Source: Lacrimispora sphenoides (lineage in GTDB: Bacteria; Bacillota; Clostridia; Lachnospirales; Lachnospiraceae). Taken from it: a DNA stretch of 64,000 nucleotides. This document shows positions 8,955 to 16,203 of the stretch, piece after piece. The notes under the pieces were generated by a model, which did not search any database, had not been told where the DNA came from, and saw only the letters and a program-made list of their open reading frames with translations. Within the stretch, counting starts at the first letter, position 1, and each line of letters starts with the position of its first letter. The stretch is taken from NCBI RefSeq assembly GCF_900105215.1, contig NZ_FOIP01000001.1:558001-622000 (forward strand). Direction: 5' to 3'. Position numbers and translations under genes: made by a program.

Positions 8955-9568
8955 TATTCTCTCCCTCCTGTAAAAGTTTCTTTAAGCCGACCTTTCATGG
9001 CCTCCAGAGCCTTTCCGCGGTGGCTGATCTTATTCTTCTGTTCCATGGTAAGCTGGGCGCTGGTTACGCCGAATTCCGGTATATAGAGGATGGGATCATA
9101 GCCAAAGCCTTCCTTTCCGGCAGGCTGGTCAGCCAAAAGCCCTTCCATGGATTCTTCCGTATGGAGCACCGTTCCATCAGGGAGCACTGCGGCGATATTG
9201 CAGACAAAACGGGCGCTTCTATCTCCGCCCTTAGCATGAGCAGCTCTGTCGAGGATATTCTGATTTTTGATCTCATAGGATGTGTCTTCTCCCATATATC
9301 TGGCAGAAAGGATCCCAGGCTCTCCATTTAAGCAATCCACAACCAGGCCGGAATCATCTGCAAGCACGATTCCTCCGGTTCTTTTCCACACTGCCCTGGC
9401 CTTTATCTCAGCGTTTTCCCCAAAAGTAGCTCCATCTTCCACAATATCAAGGCTTGCACCGGCCTCTTTCATGGAGAGGATCTCCATTCCTAAGTCTTTT
9501 AGGATCTCTCTGATCTCCCGCATTTTGCCTTCATTTCCTGTAGCAAATACGATCTTTTTATCGTTCAT
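8954..9568 (-). CDS. rdgB: XTP/dITP pyrophosphatase (RdgB/HAM1 family)
   Basis: House-cleaning nucleotidase that hydrolyses non-canonical purine triphosphates (ITP, dITP, XTP) to the monophosphate and pyrophosphate, keeping them out of DNA and RNA. The 204-residue protein has the N-terminal substrate loop FATGNEGKMREI, the acidic ADDSGLVVDCLNGEPGILSARYMG segment, and the C-terminal GFGYDPILYIPE and SHRGKALEAM motifs. The ATG at 9568 has GGAGG eight bases upstream. It overlaps the phosphodiesterase gene downstream by one base. Confidence 0.95.
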   Translation of the reverse strand: MNDKKIVFATGNEGKMREIREILKDLGMEILSMKEAGASLDIVEDGATFGENAEIKARAVWKRTGGIVLADDSGLVVDCLNGEPGILSARYMGEDTSYEIKNQNILDRAAHAKGGDRSARFVCNIAAVLPDGTVLHTEESMEGLLADQPAGKEGFGYDPILYIPEFGVTSAQLTMEQKNKISHRGKALEAMKGRLKETFTGGRE

Positions 9569-9592
9569 CTATTCCGTCCTCCATAAAACTTT

Positions 9593-10975
9593 TCACCAGT
9601 CTTTTGTGTATGCCTTTAAGCAAAGGTTACACCTTTTCTCTTCAGCCCGTTCCCATGACATGCCATCAGCACTGATATAGCCTTCTCCGTCTGTAACATT
9701 GACAAAGGTACGTCCATCTCCCGCATCATACTCAATGGCCGCAGGATGAACTGCACCCGGCGTAGTAATCTTTACGATAACTGCAAAGCGTTCCCCTGGG
9801 GAAAGTTCTAAGTCTTCCCGATGATTTCCCATAAGGGGCACCGTATAGTATCCTCCATAGTCAAAGCTTCCCCTGGTAAGAAGAACTTTCCGGTCAAAAT
9901 CCTGACCATCCAAAATATCAGATTCTATTCCCGCATGACGGACTACATAAACCTCATAGGAAGTATGGGGACCTGTAGCATAAAAGCCTGCCGCTTCAAG
10001 GCTCTGGGAGGTTCCGGCCTCGTAAACATTAGAAAACCACACGGTATCTTCTCCATATCCCAGCTGGCCGACCCAGCCCCGGAGATCCGACTGATAAATG
10101 TGGTCATAATTGTCCGTGTCTTCCACAACCGTATAAACAATGTTATTCCTTCCAATATTGGAATCATAATAGGATACATAAAAATATCCCTGGTCTCCGA
10201 ATCCATCTCCCCAGCTGTTCATACAGATAAATGCTCCATCTCCCTGAACTTCCCCATGAAAGTTCTCTTTCGGATAAGCATCGTCCCAGCCAATGATCAC
10301 AGAATCATGGTTCGGAGGCTCTGTGCCAGTGTAGCAATAGGCGTAGGCCTCTTCATTATAGGCTTCAGACCGGATGTCCCCTTCCGCAAGGGAAGTATAA
10401 AGGGAACTTTGAACCCCTCCATACATAAGAACCGCCCATTTAATTTTTTCAAAATCTTTATCCGGCAGGATCTGGATCTCCTGAACATGCTTTACCGCTT
10501 TTAAGCCATCGGGGGAGATGCCGTCGCCGTATGGGTCGTCTGCTTCAAATACCGGTCCTCTCCAAGACAACAGATAGGCCATTGACATGGTATATTCCCC
10601 GCCCTCTTCCTGGGGAATACAAAACCCATTGTTCAAAGACATATGGTCTTCCGAAAATTCATAGGTTTCTTCGGGAAGCAGGGCCGCTTCCAAGGCCTGC
10701 AGTGAGGCAAAAGCCCAACAGGTTCCAATGGAACCCTGGTTTTTCACAGAAGGAACCCGGCCTTCTTTTCTCCCATCATAAAAGGCCGGGAGCTGCTCAT
10801 TTATAATTTCCGATTTCGATGGCACCCCCCGGCTGTTCGCCTGTGCACTTCCCGGCTCTTTTAAATAATCCTGGTCTGCTTTATTCGCAGGAATGATCTC
10901 CGAACTGGGAATCCAGTATCCTGCAGAAAAACAGATGATCATCAGAAATAGGAAAAACCATCCTTTAATCTTCAA
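9593..10975 (-). CDS. Secreted papain-like (C1A) cysteine protease with C-terminal lectin-like domain
   Basis: Exported protease of 460 residues. It has an N-terminal hydrophobic signal or anchor segment (about 5-22) and a papain fold with catalytic Cys86 in NQGSIGTCWAFASLQALE, His223 in PNHDSVIIGWDD and Asn253 in CMNSWGDGFGDQGYF. The C-terminal about 150 residues match the lectin-like domain that often follows C1 proteases in clostridia (SLEAAGFYA, YEVYVVR). The start is a TTG at 10975 with AAGGAG seven bases upstream. It lies 24 bases ahead of rdgB on the same strand. Substrate unknown; a role on cell-surface or environmental proteins is inferred from export. Confidence 0.9.
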   Translation of the reverse strand: MKIKGWFFLFLMIICFSAGYWIPSSEIIPANKADQDYLKEPGSAQANSRGVPSKSEIINEQLPAFYDGRKEGRVPSVKNQGSIGTCWAFASLQALEAALLPEETYEFSEDHMSLNNGFCIPQEEGGEYTMSMAYLLSWRGPVFEADDPYGDGISPDGLKAVKHVQEIQILPDKDFEKIKWAVLMYGGVQSSLYTSLAEGDIRSEAYNEEAYAYCYTGTEPPNHDSVIIGWDDAYPKENFHGEVQGDGAFICMNSWGDGFGDQGYFYVSYYDSNIGRNNIVYTVVEDTDNYDHIYQSDLRGWVGQLGYGEDTVWFSNVYEAGTSQSLEAAGFYATGPHTSYEVYVVRHAGIESDILDGQDFDRKVLLTRGSFDYGGYYTVPLMGNHREDLELSPGERFAVIVKITTPGAVHPAAIEYDAGDGRTFVNVTDGEGYISADGMSWERAEEKRCNLCLKAYTKDW

Positions 10976-10999
10976 CCGAATCTCCTTTTTTTTAAGAAA

Positions 11000-11026
11000 G
11001 TTCGATTCGCCTTTGGCTCATCGAAG
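11000..11026. repeat. REP-like palindromic element, copy 1
   Basis: GTTCGAT (11000-11006) and ATCGAA (11020-11025) flank a 13-base centre, TCGCCTTTGGCTC. A near-identical element occurs at 34887-34914 (28 bases, differing mainly in the centre). This copy overlaps the stop codon of the methyltransferase gene and also falls just upstream of the protease gene. Confidence 0.55.
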
Positions 11027-12166
11027 CCTTGGGGGCTTTGGCCCCATAAACTGATAGAAATAGGTTTTCATCATACCATTATAAATTTTACGGTTTTTAT
11101 CCGCCTTTCTGCCGATGTATTTCTCAGCTTCCTCGTAGGCAGTGATCATGTACAGGGACCAGGCATCAAGAGCCTTATACCGTTCTCCAATCTGCCGGTA
11201 CAGCTCCGGTAAATTTTTCTTTTCCTCAATTCGTTCTCCATAAGGGGGATTCGTAATAATAAAACCGTACTTCTTTGGATGACTTAAGGCAGTCAGGGGT
11301 CTTTGCTGAAAGTGGATCATGTGATCCACTCCGGCTGACTCTGCATTAGCTCTGGCAGCCTTTACAATCTCACCGTCTATGTCATATCCCTGTATATCCA
11401 CTTTGACATCTGAGTCCAAAAGGTCGTTTGCCTCATCCATTGTCTCATACCAGCACTTTCTTGGAATCAGGTTTTTCCAGTCTTCTGATAGGAAGGAACG
11501 GTTCATGCCTGGGGCCATATTGGCCGCCATCATGGCCGCTTCGATTACAAAGGTCCCGCTTCCGCAGAAAGGATCGACAAGAATCCGGTCCTTGTTCCAT
11601 GGAGTCAGCATAATAAGGGCCGCAGCAAGGGTTTCCGTGATCGGAGCTTTGCTGGTCAATGTACGGTATCCTCTCTTATGGAGAGAATCTCCAGTGGTAT
11701 CAATGCCAACGGTCACTTCATCCTTATGGAGGAATACCCGCAGAGGATAGCTGCTTCCGGTCTCCGGAAACCACTCCACACCATGAGCCCCTTTTAACCG
11801 TTCCACCATGGCTTTCTTCATGATGGACTGGATGTCTGAGGGGCTGAATAATTTACTTTTAATTGAAGAAGCTTTGGCGACCCAAAATTTCCCATCCTGA
11901 GGTATAAAATCTTCCCAACAAATTGCCTTAGTACCCTGAAAAAGCTCTTCAAAGGATTCTGCATGAAAGCTTCCCACCTTTAGCAAAACTCTTTCTGCCG
12001 TGCGAAGAAAAACATTCGCACGACAGATGGCCTCATCATCACCAATAAAGGTAACCCTTCCGTCTTCTACTGATGCAATGTCATAACCGAGATCCGTGAT
12101 CTCTCTTTTTAAAACCGCTTCCATACCGAAATGGCAGGGTGCGATCAGTTCAAATGTTTTTTTCAC
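11018..12166 (-). CDS. THUMP-domain class I SAM-dependent RNA methyltransferase (RlmL N-half / YpsC-like)
   Basis: Protein of 382 residues that probably N2-methylates a guanine in 23S rRNA. An N-terminal THUMP RNA-binding region (KRAEITDLGYD-type start, about 1-155) is followed by a Rossmann methyltransferase domain with DPFCGSGTFVIEAAM (SAM site), GYDIDGEIVKAARANAE and the catalytic IITNPPYGER motif typical of amino-group methylation. The start is a GTG at 12166 with AGGAG six bases upstream, two bases after the stop of the YfcE gene, so the two are coupled. Its 3' end carries a palindromic repeat. The exact modified base cannot be read from sequence. Confidence 0.92.
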   Translation of the reverse strand: MKKTFELIAPCHFGMEAVLKREITDLGYDIASVEDGRVTFIGDDEAICRANVFLRTAERVLLKVGSFHAESFEELFQGTKAICWEDFIPQDGKFWVAKASSIKSKLFSPSDIQSIMKKAMVERLKGAHGVEWFPETGSSYPLRVFLHKDEVTVGIDTTGDSLHKRGYRTLTSKAPITETLAAALIMLTPWNKDRILVDPFCGSGTFVIEAAMMAANMAPGMNRSFLSEDWKNLIPRKCWYETMDEANDLLDSDVKVDIQGYDIDGEIVKAARANAESAGVDHMIHFQQRPLTALSHPKKYGFIITNPPYGERIEEKKNLPELYRQIGERYKALDAWSLYMITAYEEAEKYIGRKADKNRKIYNGMMKTYFYQFMGPKPPRLR

Positions 12167-12167
12167 T

Positions 12168-12716
12168 TTATTCTCCTAAGTTCATCTCTTTTATTACATT
12201 CCCGTCAAAATCCATAACACGGAACACCTTATCCTCCAGCATACCGTAAGTAGGAGGATTACCGCCCTTTGGAATGGACACAGAGCCTGGATTTAATATG
12301 GTAATATCTCCAAAACGCTCTGCTGTCAGGATATGAGTGTGTCCATGAAGCAAGATGTCTCCCCTTTGTAACGGAGGCAGGTTTTCCTGATTATAAATAT
12401 GTCCATGGGTGGCATAGATTGTCAGGCCGGAGACGGCAATCAAGGCATAATCCCCAAGAATAGGAAATTCCAGTACCATCTGATCCACTTCTGTGTCACA
12501 ATTTCCCCTTACACTATAGATCTGGTCTTTGCATTCATTTAGCATGGAAATCACCTCTTTCGGGGCATATTCCCTTGGAAGGTCATTTCTGGGGCCATGA
12601 TAAAGAATGTCTCCTAACAGGATCAGCCTGCCGGCTCCGGAAGTTTTATATACATCTAACAGCTTCCTGCAAAAATAGGCAGAACCATGAATGTCGGAAG
12701 CAATCATATATTTCAT
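12168..12716 (-). CDS. yfcE: YfcE-family phosphodiesterase
   Basis: Metallophosphoesterase of 182 residues. Motifs in order: SDIHGS near residue 8, LLGDILYHGPRNDLP, RGNCDTE, YATHGHIYN and HGHTHI. The LYHGPRN insertion is characteristic of YfcE proper and separates it from the shorter paralogue at 8.5-8.9 kb. It hydrolyses phosphodiester model substrates in characterised relatives; the natural substrate is unknown. AAAAGGAGA stands about 10 bases before ATG 12716. Confidence 0.92.
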   Translation of the reverse strand: MKYMIASDIHGSAYFCRKLLDVYKTSGAGRLILLGDILYHGPRNDLPREYAPKEVISMLNECKDQIYSVRGNCDTEVDQMVLEFPILGDYALIAVSGLTIYATHGHIYNQENLPPLQRGDILLHGHTHILTAERFGDITILNPGSVSIPKGGNPPTYGMLEDKVFRVMDFDGNVIKEMNLGE

Positions 12717-12788
12717 AGGTTGTTTTCTCCTTTTGTATTTAATAGGTATATTTTAAGGCTAGCGGGGTATTTCTGTCAATGAATTTAC

Positions 12789-13097
12789 CTATCCGTGAAC
12801 CATATATTTTCCTTTGTAATAAGTGATTCCATTGGCTATATTGACTACATCATATCCAGACTGCTCCAAATTCCTGCAGACTATCATGCTTTGTCCGCCC
12901 CTGGAACAGTAAATAATCAAAAGTTTATCTTTTGGCAAGCTGCTTACCCAACGATCCATATTTTCATATGGCAGATTTACCGCTCCCCGAATATGGGACT
13001 GCCTGTAGGACGATTGACTGCGAAGATCTATAATCATAATATCACTATAGTAATCGATATAGTGATCGATTTCCCAAATCGGTATGGTCTTGAACAT
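12789..13097 (-). CDS. Single-domain rhodanese-like sulfurtransferase
   Basis: Protein of 102 residues that probably transfers sulfane sulfur. It has the rhodanese pattern DLRSQSSYRQSHIRGAVNLPYE and the active-site loop IIYCSRGGQSM, where the Cys would carry the persulfide. I chose ATG 13097, preceded by AGGTGA; a longer frame back to 13181 adds an unconserved hydrophobic N-terminus and would run into the terminator of the preceding gene. It stands alone on the minus strand. Confidence 0.9.
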   Translation of the reverse strand: MFKTIPIWEIDHYIDYYSDIMIIDLRSQSSYRQSHIRGAVNLPYENMDRWVSSLPKDKLLIIYCSRGGQSMIVCRNLEQSGYDVVNIANGITYYKGKYMVHG

Positions 13098-13179
13098 ACT
13101 ATCACCTGTCCTTTCTAGTAATAATATATTCCATATTTTCAGGATTGCGAAAATCATATAGAAACAGGAAGATTTCAAC

Positions 13180-13220
13180 AAAAAAACGCAGGAAAGGACC
13201 TCATTGTCACTTTCCCGCGC
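13180..13220 (-). terminator. Terminator of the Asn/Ser-rich gene
   Basis: On the minus strand CGCGGGAAAG pairs with CTTTCCTGCG (one G-T pair) around a 13-base loop and is followed by TTTTTTT. It lies about 35 bases after the stop at 13255. Confidence 0.85.
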
Positions 13221-13254
13221 CTTTTCTCAAGAACAATTAAAACAACTTCCGTTA

Positions 13255-13497
13255 TTAGTTGAATCTGTTACGGTTGTTGTCTTTGCTGGAATCACGGCTG
13301 CTGTCGCGGCTGCTGTCCCTGCTGGAATCACGGCTGCTGTCTTTGCTGGAATTACGGCTGCTGTCTCTGCTGGAGTTACGGCTGTTATTCTGATTATCGT
13401 TCTGATTGTTGTTCTGATCGTTGTTCTGATTGTTGTTCTGATTGTTGTTCTGTGAGTTCCTGGAGTTCTCCATATCATTGTAGTTATTCTTAGACAT
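13255..13497 (-). CDS. Low-complexity Asn/Gln/Ser/Asp/Arg-rich small protein
   Basis: Protein of 80 residues with an almost ideal ribosome binding site (AGGAGG, eight bases before ATG 13497) and its own terminator, so it is very probably expressed. After MSKNNYNDMENSRNSQ it is built of two repeat blocks: NNNQ/NNDQ units (about residues 16-38), then SSRD/SSRN/SSKD units (about 40-72), ending DNNRNRFN. No hydrophobic core, Cys or signal peptide. The repeat is imperfect at DNA level (AAC and GAC/AGC-rich), so its length may vary between strains. No family recognised. Disordered or spore-associated function would be a guess. The complementary-strand frame is only a mirror of the repeat. Confidence 0.75.
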   Translation of the reverse strand: MSKNNYNDMENSRNSQNNNQNNNQNNDQNNNQNDNQNNSRNSSRDSSRNSSKDSSRDSSRDSSRDSSRDSSKDNNRNRFN

Positions 13498-13639
13498 AAT
13501 AAATACCTCCTGTCGGCGTTTTTCGTTACATCGTTAGTATGGCGAGTTTATAAAATATTATACAATTGTTTTTTTATTTTAAAATTAAAGAAGAAATGAT
13601 ATATTATTCGAAAATGCAGCCATATTTTGTAAAAATACT

Positions 13640-13668
13640 TTGCATTTTTATCACAGCTATATTATAAT
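13640..13668 (+). promoter_or_regulatory. Strong sigma-A-type promoter with no protein gene downstream
   Basis: TTGCAT at 13640-13645, a 17-base spacer and TATAAT at 13663-13668. Transcription would start near 13675, exactly at the first hairpin of the candidate small RNA. The nearest plus-strand protein gene is over 5 kb away. Confidence 0.7.
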
Positions 13669-13674
13669 CAAAAT

Positions 13675-13763
13675 GAGGGGTTTTCCCCTCATCCTTATTA
13701 ATTATTTATACTCCCCTCAGAAGCAGCCGAAATAGCTCCCCTATTCCGGCTGTTTCTCTTTTT
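13675..13763 (+). ncRNA. Candidate C-rich regulatory small RNA of about 90 nt
   Basis: The predicted transcript starts with hairpin ATGAGGGG-TTTT-CCCCTCAT (13673-13692), continues with an A/T-rich single strand holding CTCCCCTC (13711-13718), and ends in a terminator-like hairpin (13724-13735 with 13741-13752, one mismatch) whose loop is CTCCC, followed by TTTCTCTTTTT. C-rich unpaired motifs that can pair with GGAGG ribosome binding sites are typical of trans-acting Firmicutes RNAs such as RoxS/RsaE. It is not recognisably one of those by sequence. Whether it is expressed is not known. Confidence 0.5.
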
Positions 13764-13779
13764 CCTGATTATAAGCATC

Positions 13780-13813
13780 AAAAGACCCCCAGCATAAAAT
13801 GCCGAGGGTCTTA
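13780..13813 (-). terminator. Terminator of the first NlpC/P60 gene
   Basis: AAGACCC (13782-13788) pairs with GGGTCTT (13806-13812), with GCAT/ATGC inside. On the minus strand it is followed by TTTT, 35 bases after the stop at 13848. Confidence 0.8.
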
Positions 13814-13847
13814 TATCCCTTCCAAAATCCGGTTATCCGCTATTTCA

Positions 13848-14591
13848 TTAATCGCCAAGAACGTTGACGATTTTTACAGGTGCCCGATAATTCCACGGTG
13901 AAGTCTTAATACCTGTTCTATAAGTTGATGAATGTACTACTTGTCCATTACCAATATACATGGCAACGTGGTTTATGGATGATCCGCTTCCATAAAAAAT
14001 CAAATCGCCCGGACGCATCTGATCTGCACCGACTGTTCTTCCCTGGGAAGCCTGTCCACCTGAGGAACGATTTAAAGTAAGGCCTGCTGCATGCTGCATC
14101 ACATATCTGGTAAATCCGGAACAGTCTACTCCGGTGCGTGGATCGCTGCCGCCATAGGCATAACGTCCGCCTACAAACTGAAGAGCGTAATTAACAATGC
14201 TTTGTCTGAAATTAACAACGGCCTCTGTCTGAGTCTGAGTCTGAGTCTTAACTTCCAATGCAGCCAGCGTTTCTTCATCGGTTGAAGATACGGTTGCATT
14301 GCCTTCTACTGGCATATAGCCATATGTATCATTGATCTTAACCTTCATATATCCGCCGCCCATATCCTGTACAACTTCAAAGGAAGATCCTTTGGAAGCG
14401 GTCATAAGCGCTTCCTTACCAGCTTCATCCTTGCTGATCGTTACATTATCTGCATCAACGGTCACCATATAGTTCCCATAACTGAGTCCTGGACCGGAAA
14501 TTTCATCTGCTCTTACATCTGAAGGAACTGCCATTACCATTGCTCCGCAAAAAGCCATAAGTCCTAACGTTTTCCATGCATTGTTTATCAT
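13848..14591 (-). CDS. Secreted NlpC/P60 peptidoglycan endopeptidase with SH3b domain (paralogue 1)
   Basis: Exported wall hydrolase of 247 residues that would cut the peptide stems of peptidoglycan (typically the gamma-D-Glu to diamino acid bond). Signal peptide at 1-28, an SH3b-like wall-binding domain (about 40-105), a short TQTQTQT linker, then the NlpC/P60 domain with Cys157 in GVDCSGF, His208 in SINHVAMYIG and His220 in QVVHSS. ATG 14591 has AGGAG 10 bases upstream. It is a tandem paralogue of the next gene (same layout, about half of catalytic-domain residues identical by eye). A strong promoter and a WalR-like box sit just upstream. Confidence 0.95.
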   Translation of the reverse strand: MINNAWKTLGLMAFCGAMVMAVPSDVRADEISGPGLSYGNYMVTVDADNVTISKDEAGKEALMTASKGSSFEVVQDMGGGYMKVKINDTYGYMPVEGNATVSSTDEETLAALEVKTQTQTQTEAVVNFRQSIVNYALQFVGGRYAYGGSDPRTGVDCSGFTRYVMQHAAGLTLNRSSGGQASQGRTVGADQMRPGDLIFYGSGSSINHVAMYIGNGQVVHSSTYRTGIKTSPWNYRAPVKIVNVLGD

Positions 14592-14630
14592 CGGGAAATT
14601 GCTCCTATTTTTACTTTTTGATTTTCAAAT

Positions 14631-14647
14631 GTTACATAAGTATTAAA
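14631..14647 (-). promoter_or_regulatory. WalR-like box, NlpC/P60 paralogue 1
   Basis: On the minus strand TTTAAT-N5-TGTAAC, 11 of 12 positions of the WalR consensus TGTWAH-N5-TGTWAH. It lies just after the predicted transcription start, where binding would be expected to repress. No WalRK genes are in the window. Confidence 0.5.
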
Positions 14648-14659
14648 TTCATTACGGTT

Positions 14660-14688
14660 ATTATACAATTATTTTATCTTTTCGTCAA
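14660..14688 (-). promoter_or_regulatory. Sigma-A promoter, NlpC/P60 paralogue 1
   Basis: On the minus strand TTGACG (14683-14688), 17-base spacer, TATAAT (14660-14665). Near consensus; leader of roughly 60 bases to ATG 14591. Confidence 0.85.
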
Positions 14689-14722
14689 GTATTATTTAAA
14701 AGTGCACGAATTTAAAATTATT

Positions 14723-15415
14723 TTAGTTTAAAACCCTGACAAATTTCACAGGTTTGCGATACATGACGTTTGTTACGATAATTCCGGTCTTTTCTGTGGA
14801 AGCGTGGACTACCCGGCCGTCTCCCATGTATAAGGCAACATGGTTAATCGATCCATTTTTTCCATAAAATACCAGATCCCCTGCACGAGCATCCTCGTAG
14901 CTGACACTGCGGCCCTCTCCCGCCTGAGACCTAGAGCTATGGCTTAAGCTTACACCAGCTGCATTCCTTAACACATAGCTGGTAAATCCGGAACAATCCA
15001 CTCCTGTTTTGGGATTAACTCCTCCGTAGACATAGCGTCCGCCCACAAACTGAAGCGCATAATCTACAATTTTCTGGCGCTGCATTACAGACTTGTCCAC
15101 CTTTTCCTGAGTCTTCTCAATCAGGGTCGCAGCATCGCTTTGTATGTAACCTTCTCCTTCCGGAGTCTTTATTTTAATCCAGCCATCTCCTGGGGATTCA
15201 ACCACTTCATAAGTCTGGCCTTCCCCTGCCTGGGAAAGAGCCGTTCCCGACTTATCCGCAGCTTCTCTGACAGACACAGGCATATCCATCTTCGCATAAA
15301 GTGTTGTGCTGGTTTCTACAGCAATTTCCGCTGCTTTCGCCTCTACCTGGGGAGTCCAGCTTAAACTTGCTAAAATCCCTAAAAGGCCCATCGCCTTCCA
15401 CATTTTATTCTTCAT
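14723..15415 (-). CDS. Secreted NlpC/P60 peptidoglycan endopeptidase with SH3b domain (paralogue 2)
   Basis: Exported wall hydrolase of 230 residues with signal peptide at 1-28 (cleavage near VEAKA), SH3b domain (about 40-100), a charged linker, and an NlpC/P60 domain with Cys141 in GVDCSGF, His192 in SINHVALYMG and His204 in RVVHAS. ATG 15415 has AGGAG eight bases upstream. It has its own perfect-consensus promoter and a WalR-like box, and lies 131 bases before paralogue 1, which also has its own promoter, so the pair arose by tandem duplication but is not a simple operon. Confidence 0.95.
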   Translation of the reverse strand: MKNKMWKAMGLLGILASLSWTPQVEAKAAEIAVETSTTLYAKMDMPVSVREAADKSGTALSQAGEGQTYEVVESPGDGWIKIKTPEGEGYIQSDAATLIEKTQEKVDKSVMQRQKIVDYALQFVGGRYVYGGVNPKTGVDCSGFTSYVLRNAAGVSLSHSSRSQAGEGRSVSYEDARAGDLVFYGKNGSINHVALYMGDGRVVHASTEKTGIIVTNVMYRKPVKFVRVLN

Positions 15416-15470
15416 ATTAAATCTCCTGTTTTTACGTTTTTCTGTCGTTCCCGCAATACTTCGTTAAAAT

Positions 15471-15487
15471 GTTACATAATTGTTACA
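15471..15487 (-). promoter_or_regulatory. WalR-like box, NlpC/P60 paralogue 2
   Basis: On the minus strand TGTAAC-N5-TGTAAC, an exact fit to the WalR consensus TGTWAH-N5-TGTWAH. It starts at the predicted transcription start. Confidence 0.6.
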
Positions 15488-15493
15488 TTTCGA

Positions 15494-15522
15494 ATTATAT
15501 ACTTATTCCTCGAATTTGTCAA
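15494..15522 (-). promoter_or_regulatory. Perfect-consensus sigma-A promoter, NlpC/P60 paralogue 2
   Basis: On the minus strand TTGACA (15517-15522), 17-base spacer, TATAAT (15494-15499). The -35 box directly follows the T-run of the upstream gene's terminator. Confidence 0.9.
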
Positions 15523-15568
15523 GCAAAAACGGCAGTTATGGCGCTTTATGCGTCATAACTGCCGTCAC
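15523..15568 (-). terminator. Terminator of the DUF1700 gene
   Basis: ACGGCAGTTATG and CATAACTGCCGT arms (15529-15566) with a short inner stem. On the minus strand it ends in TTTTTGC. Confidence 0.85.
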
Positions 15569-15610
15569 AGTTTCGTAATATTTCCATAAACTTGTTAAAT
15601 TTATTTAACT

Positions 15611-16084
15611 TTATCGTTTCGTTCCTCTTACGAACCAGACAATGAGGAATACCAAAAGCAATGGGCCCATAATAGGCATCAGAAGGCTGAAAATCCCTGT
15701 AACAATGCTGGCAATCAGAAAGAAAAATAAAACAAGAACCGTAACTCCCAAAAGCTTCCAGTACCATTTGCTCAAGTCAATGTAATGCATACGGCGCCCA
15801 GAATTACCTGGATCCTCATACACATTCCGGTCCGCGCCAGAGTAGGATTCGTAAAAAGTTCTTCCGGATCCGCTGCTCTTTGCATTCTCGCTGGCCTCTA
15901 AAATAGTCTTGGCAATCAGTCTTGGATCGCCGATGGAGGCTATCACTGCCTCTTCCGTAGAACCATTTCTCACTTCCGTGCCGATATATTCTTCATAGTA
16001 CCTGATATTTTCTTCAATCACGCTTCCAGGAACTTCACCTGATAAAGCCTCCCTTAAGCGCTGTAAAAACTCCTGTCTGCTCAT
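15611..16084 (-). CDS. DUF1700 (HAAS-type) membrane protein
   Basis: Protein of 157 residues. The N-terminal helical part MSRQEFLQRLREALSGEVPG with YYEEYI and a GDPRLIAKTI segment is characteristic of DUF1700 proteins. The C-terminal half has two hydrophobic segments (about 105-150) and ends in basic residues. The family is often found with PadR regulators and has no settled biochemical function. I chose ATG 16084, which has AGGAGG five bases upstream; the longer frame from TTG 16099 starts inside that ribosome site. Confidence 0.85.
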   Translation of the reverse strand: MSRQEFLQRLREALSGEVPGSVIEENIRYYEEYIGTEVRNGSTEEAVIASIGDPRLIAKTILEASENAKSSGSGRTFYESYSGADRNVYEDPGNSGRRMHYIDLSKWYWKLLGVTVLVLFFFLIASIVTGIFSLLMPIMGPLLLVFLIVWFVRGTKR

Positions 16085-16119
16085 CTGAGCCTCCTTCAAT
16101 TAAGTAAATAGCTTTGATT

Positions 16120-16148
16120 ATTGTATCATCCGACAGGGACTTCGTAAA
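16120..16148 (-). promoter_or_regulatory. Promoter of the DUF1700 gene
   Basis: On the minus strand TTTACG (16143-16148), 17-base spacer, TACAAT (16120-16125), about 35 bases before ATG 16084. Confidence 0.6.
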
Positions 16149-16203
16149 GAAACCTTCTCTGAAAAAATTCTTAAAATTTCATAATAGGGCTTATCCGTAC
16201 AGA

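Larger units (their letters stand above)
13498..13847. other. 350-base intergenic region with candidate small RNA
   Basis: No protein gene was found. From left to right on the plus strand it holds the leader of the Asn/Ser-rich gene (read leftward), an AT-rich stretch with a TATAAT-like box for that gene near 13.55 kb, a strong plus-strand promoter at 13640-13668, a candidate small RNA at about 13675-13763, and the minus-strand terminator of the NlpC/P60 gene at 13780-13813. Confidence 0.7.

Noticed and set aside
13204..13478. Val/Ala-rich plus-strand and Thr/Ile-rich minus-strand frames across the Asn/Ser repeat
   Set aside because: They are alternative readings of the trinucleotide repeat; only the 13497-13255 frame has AGGAGG at the right distance.
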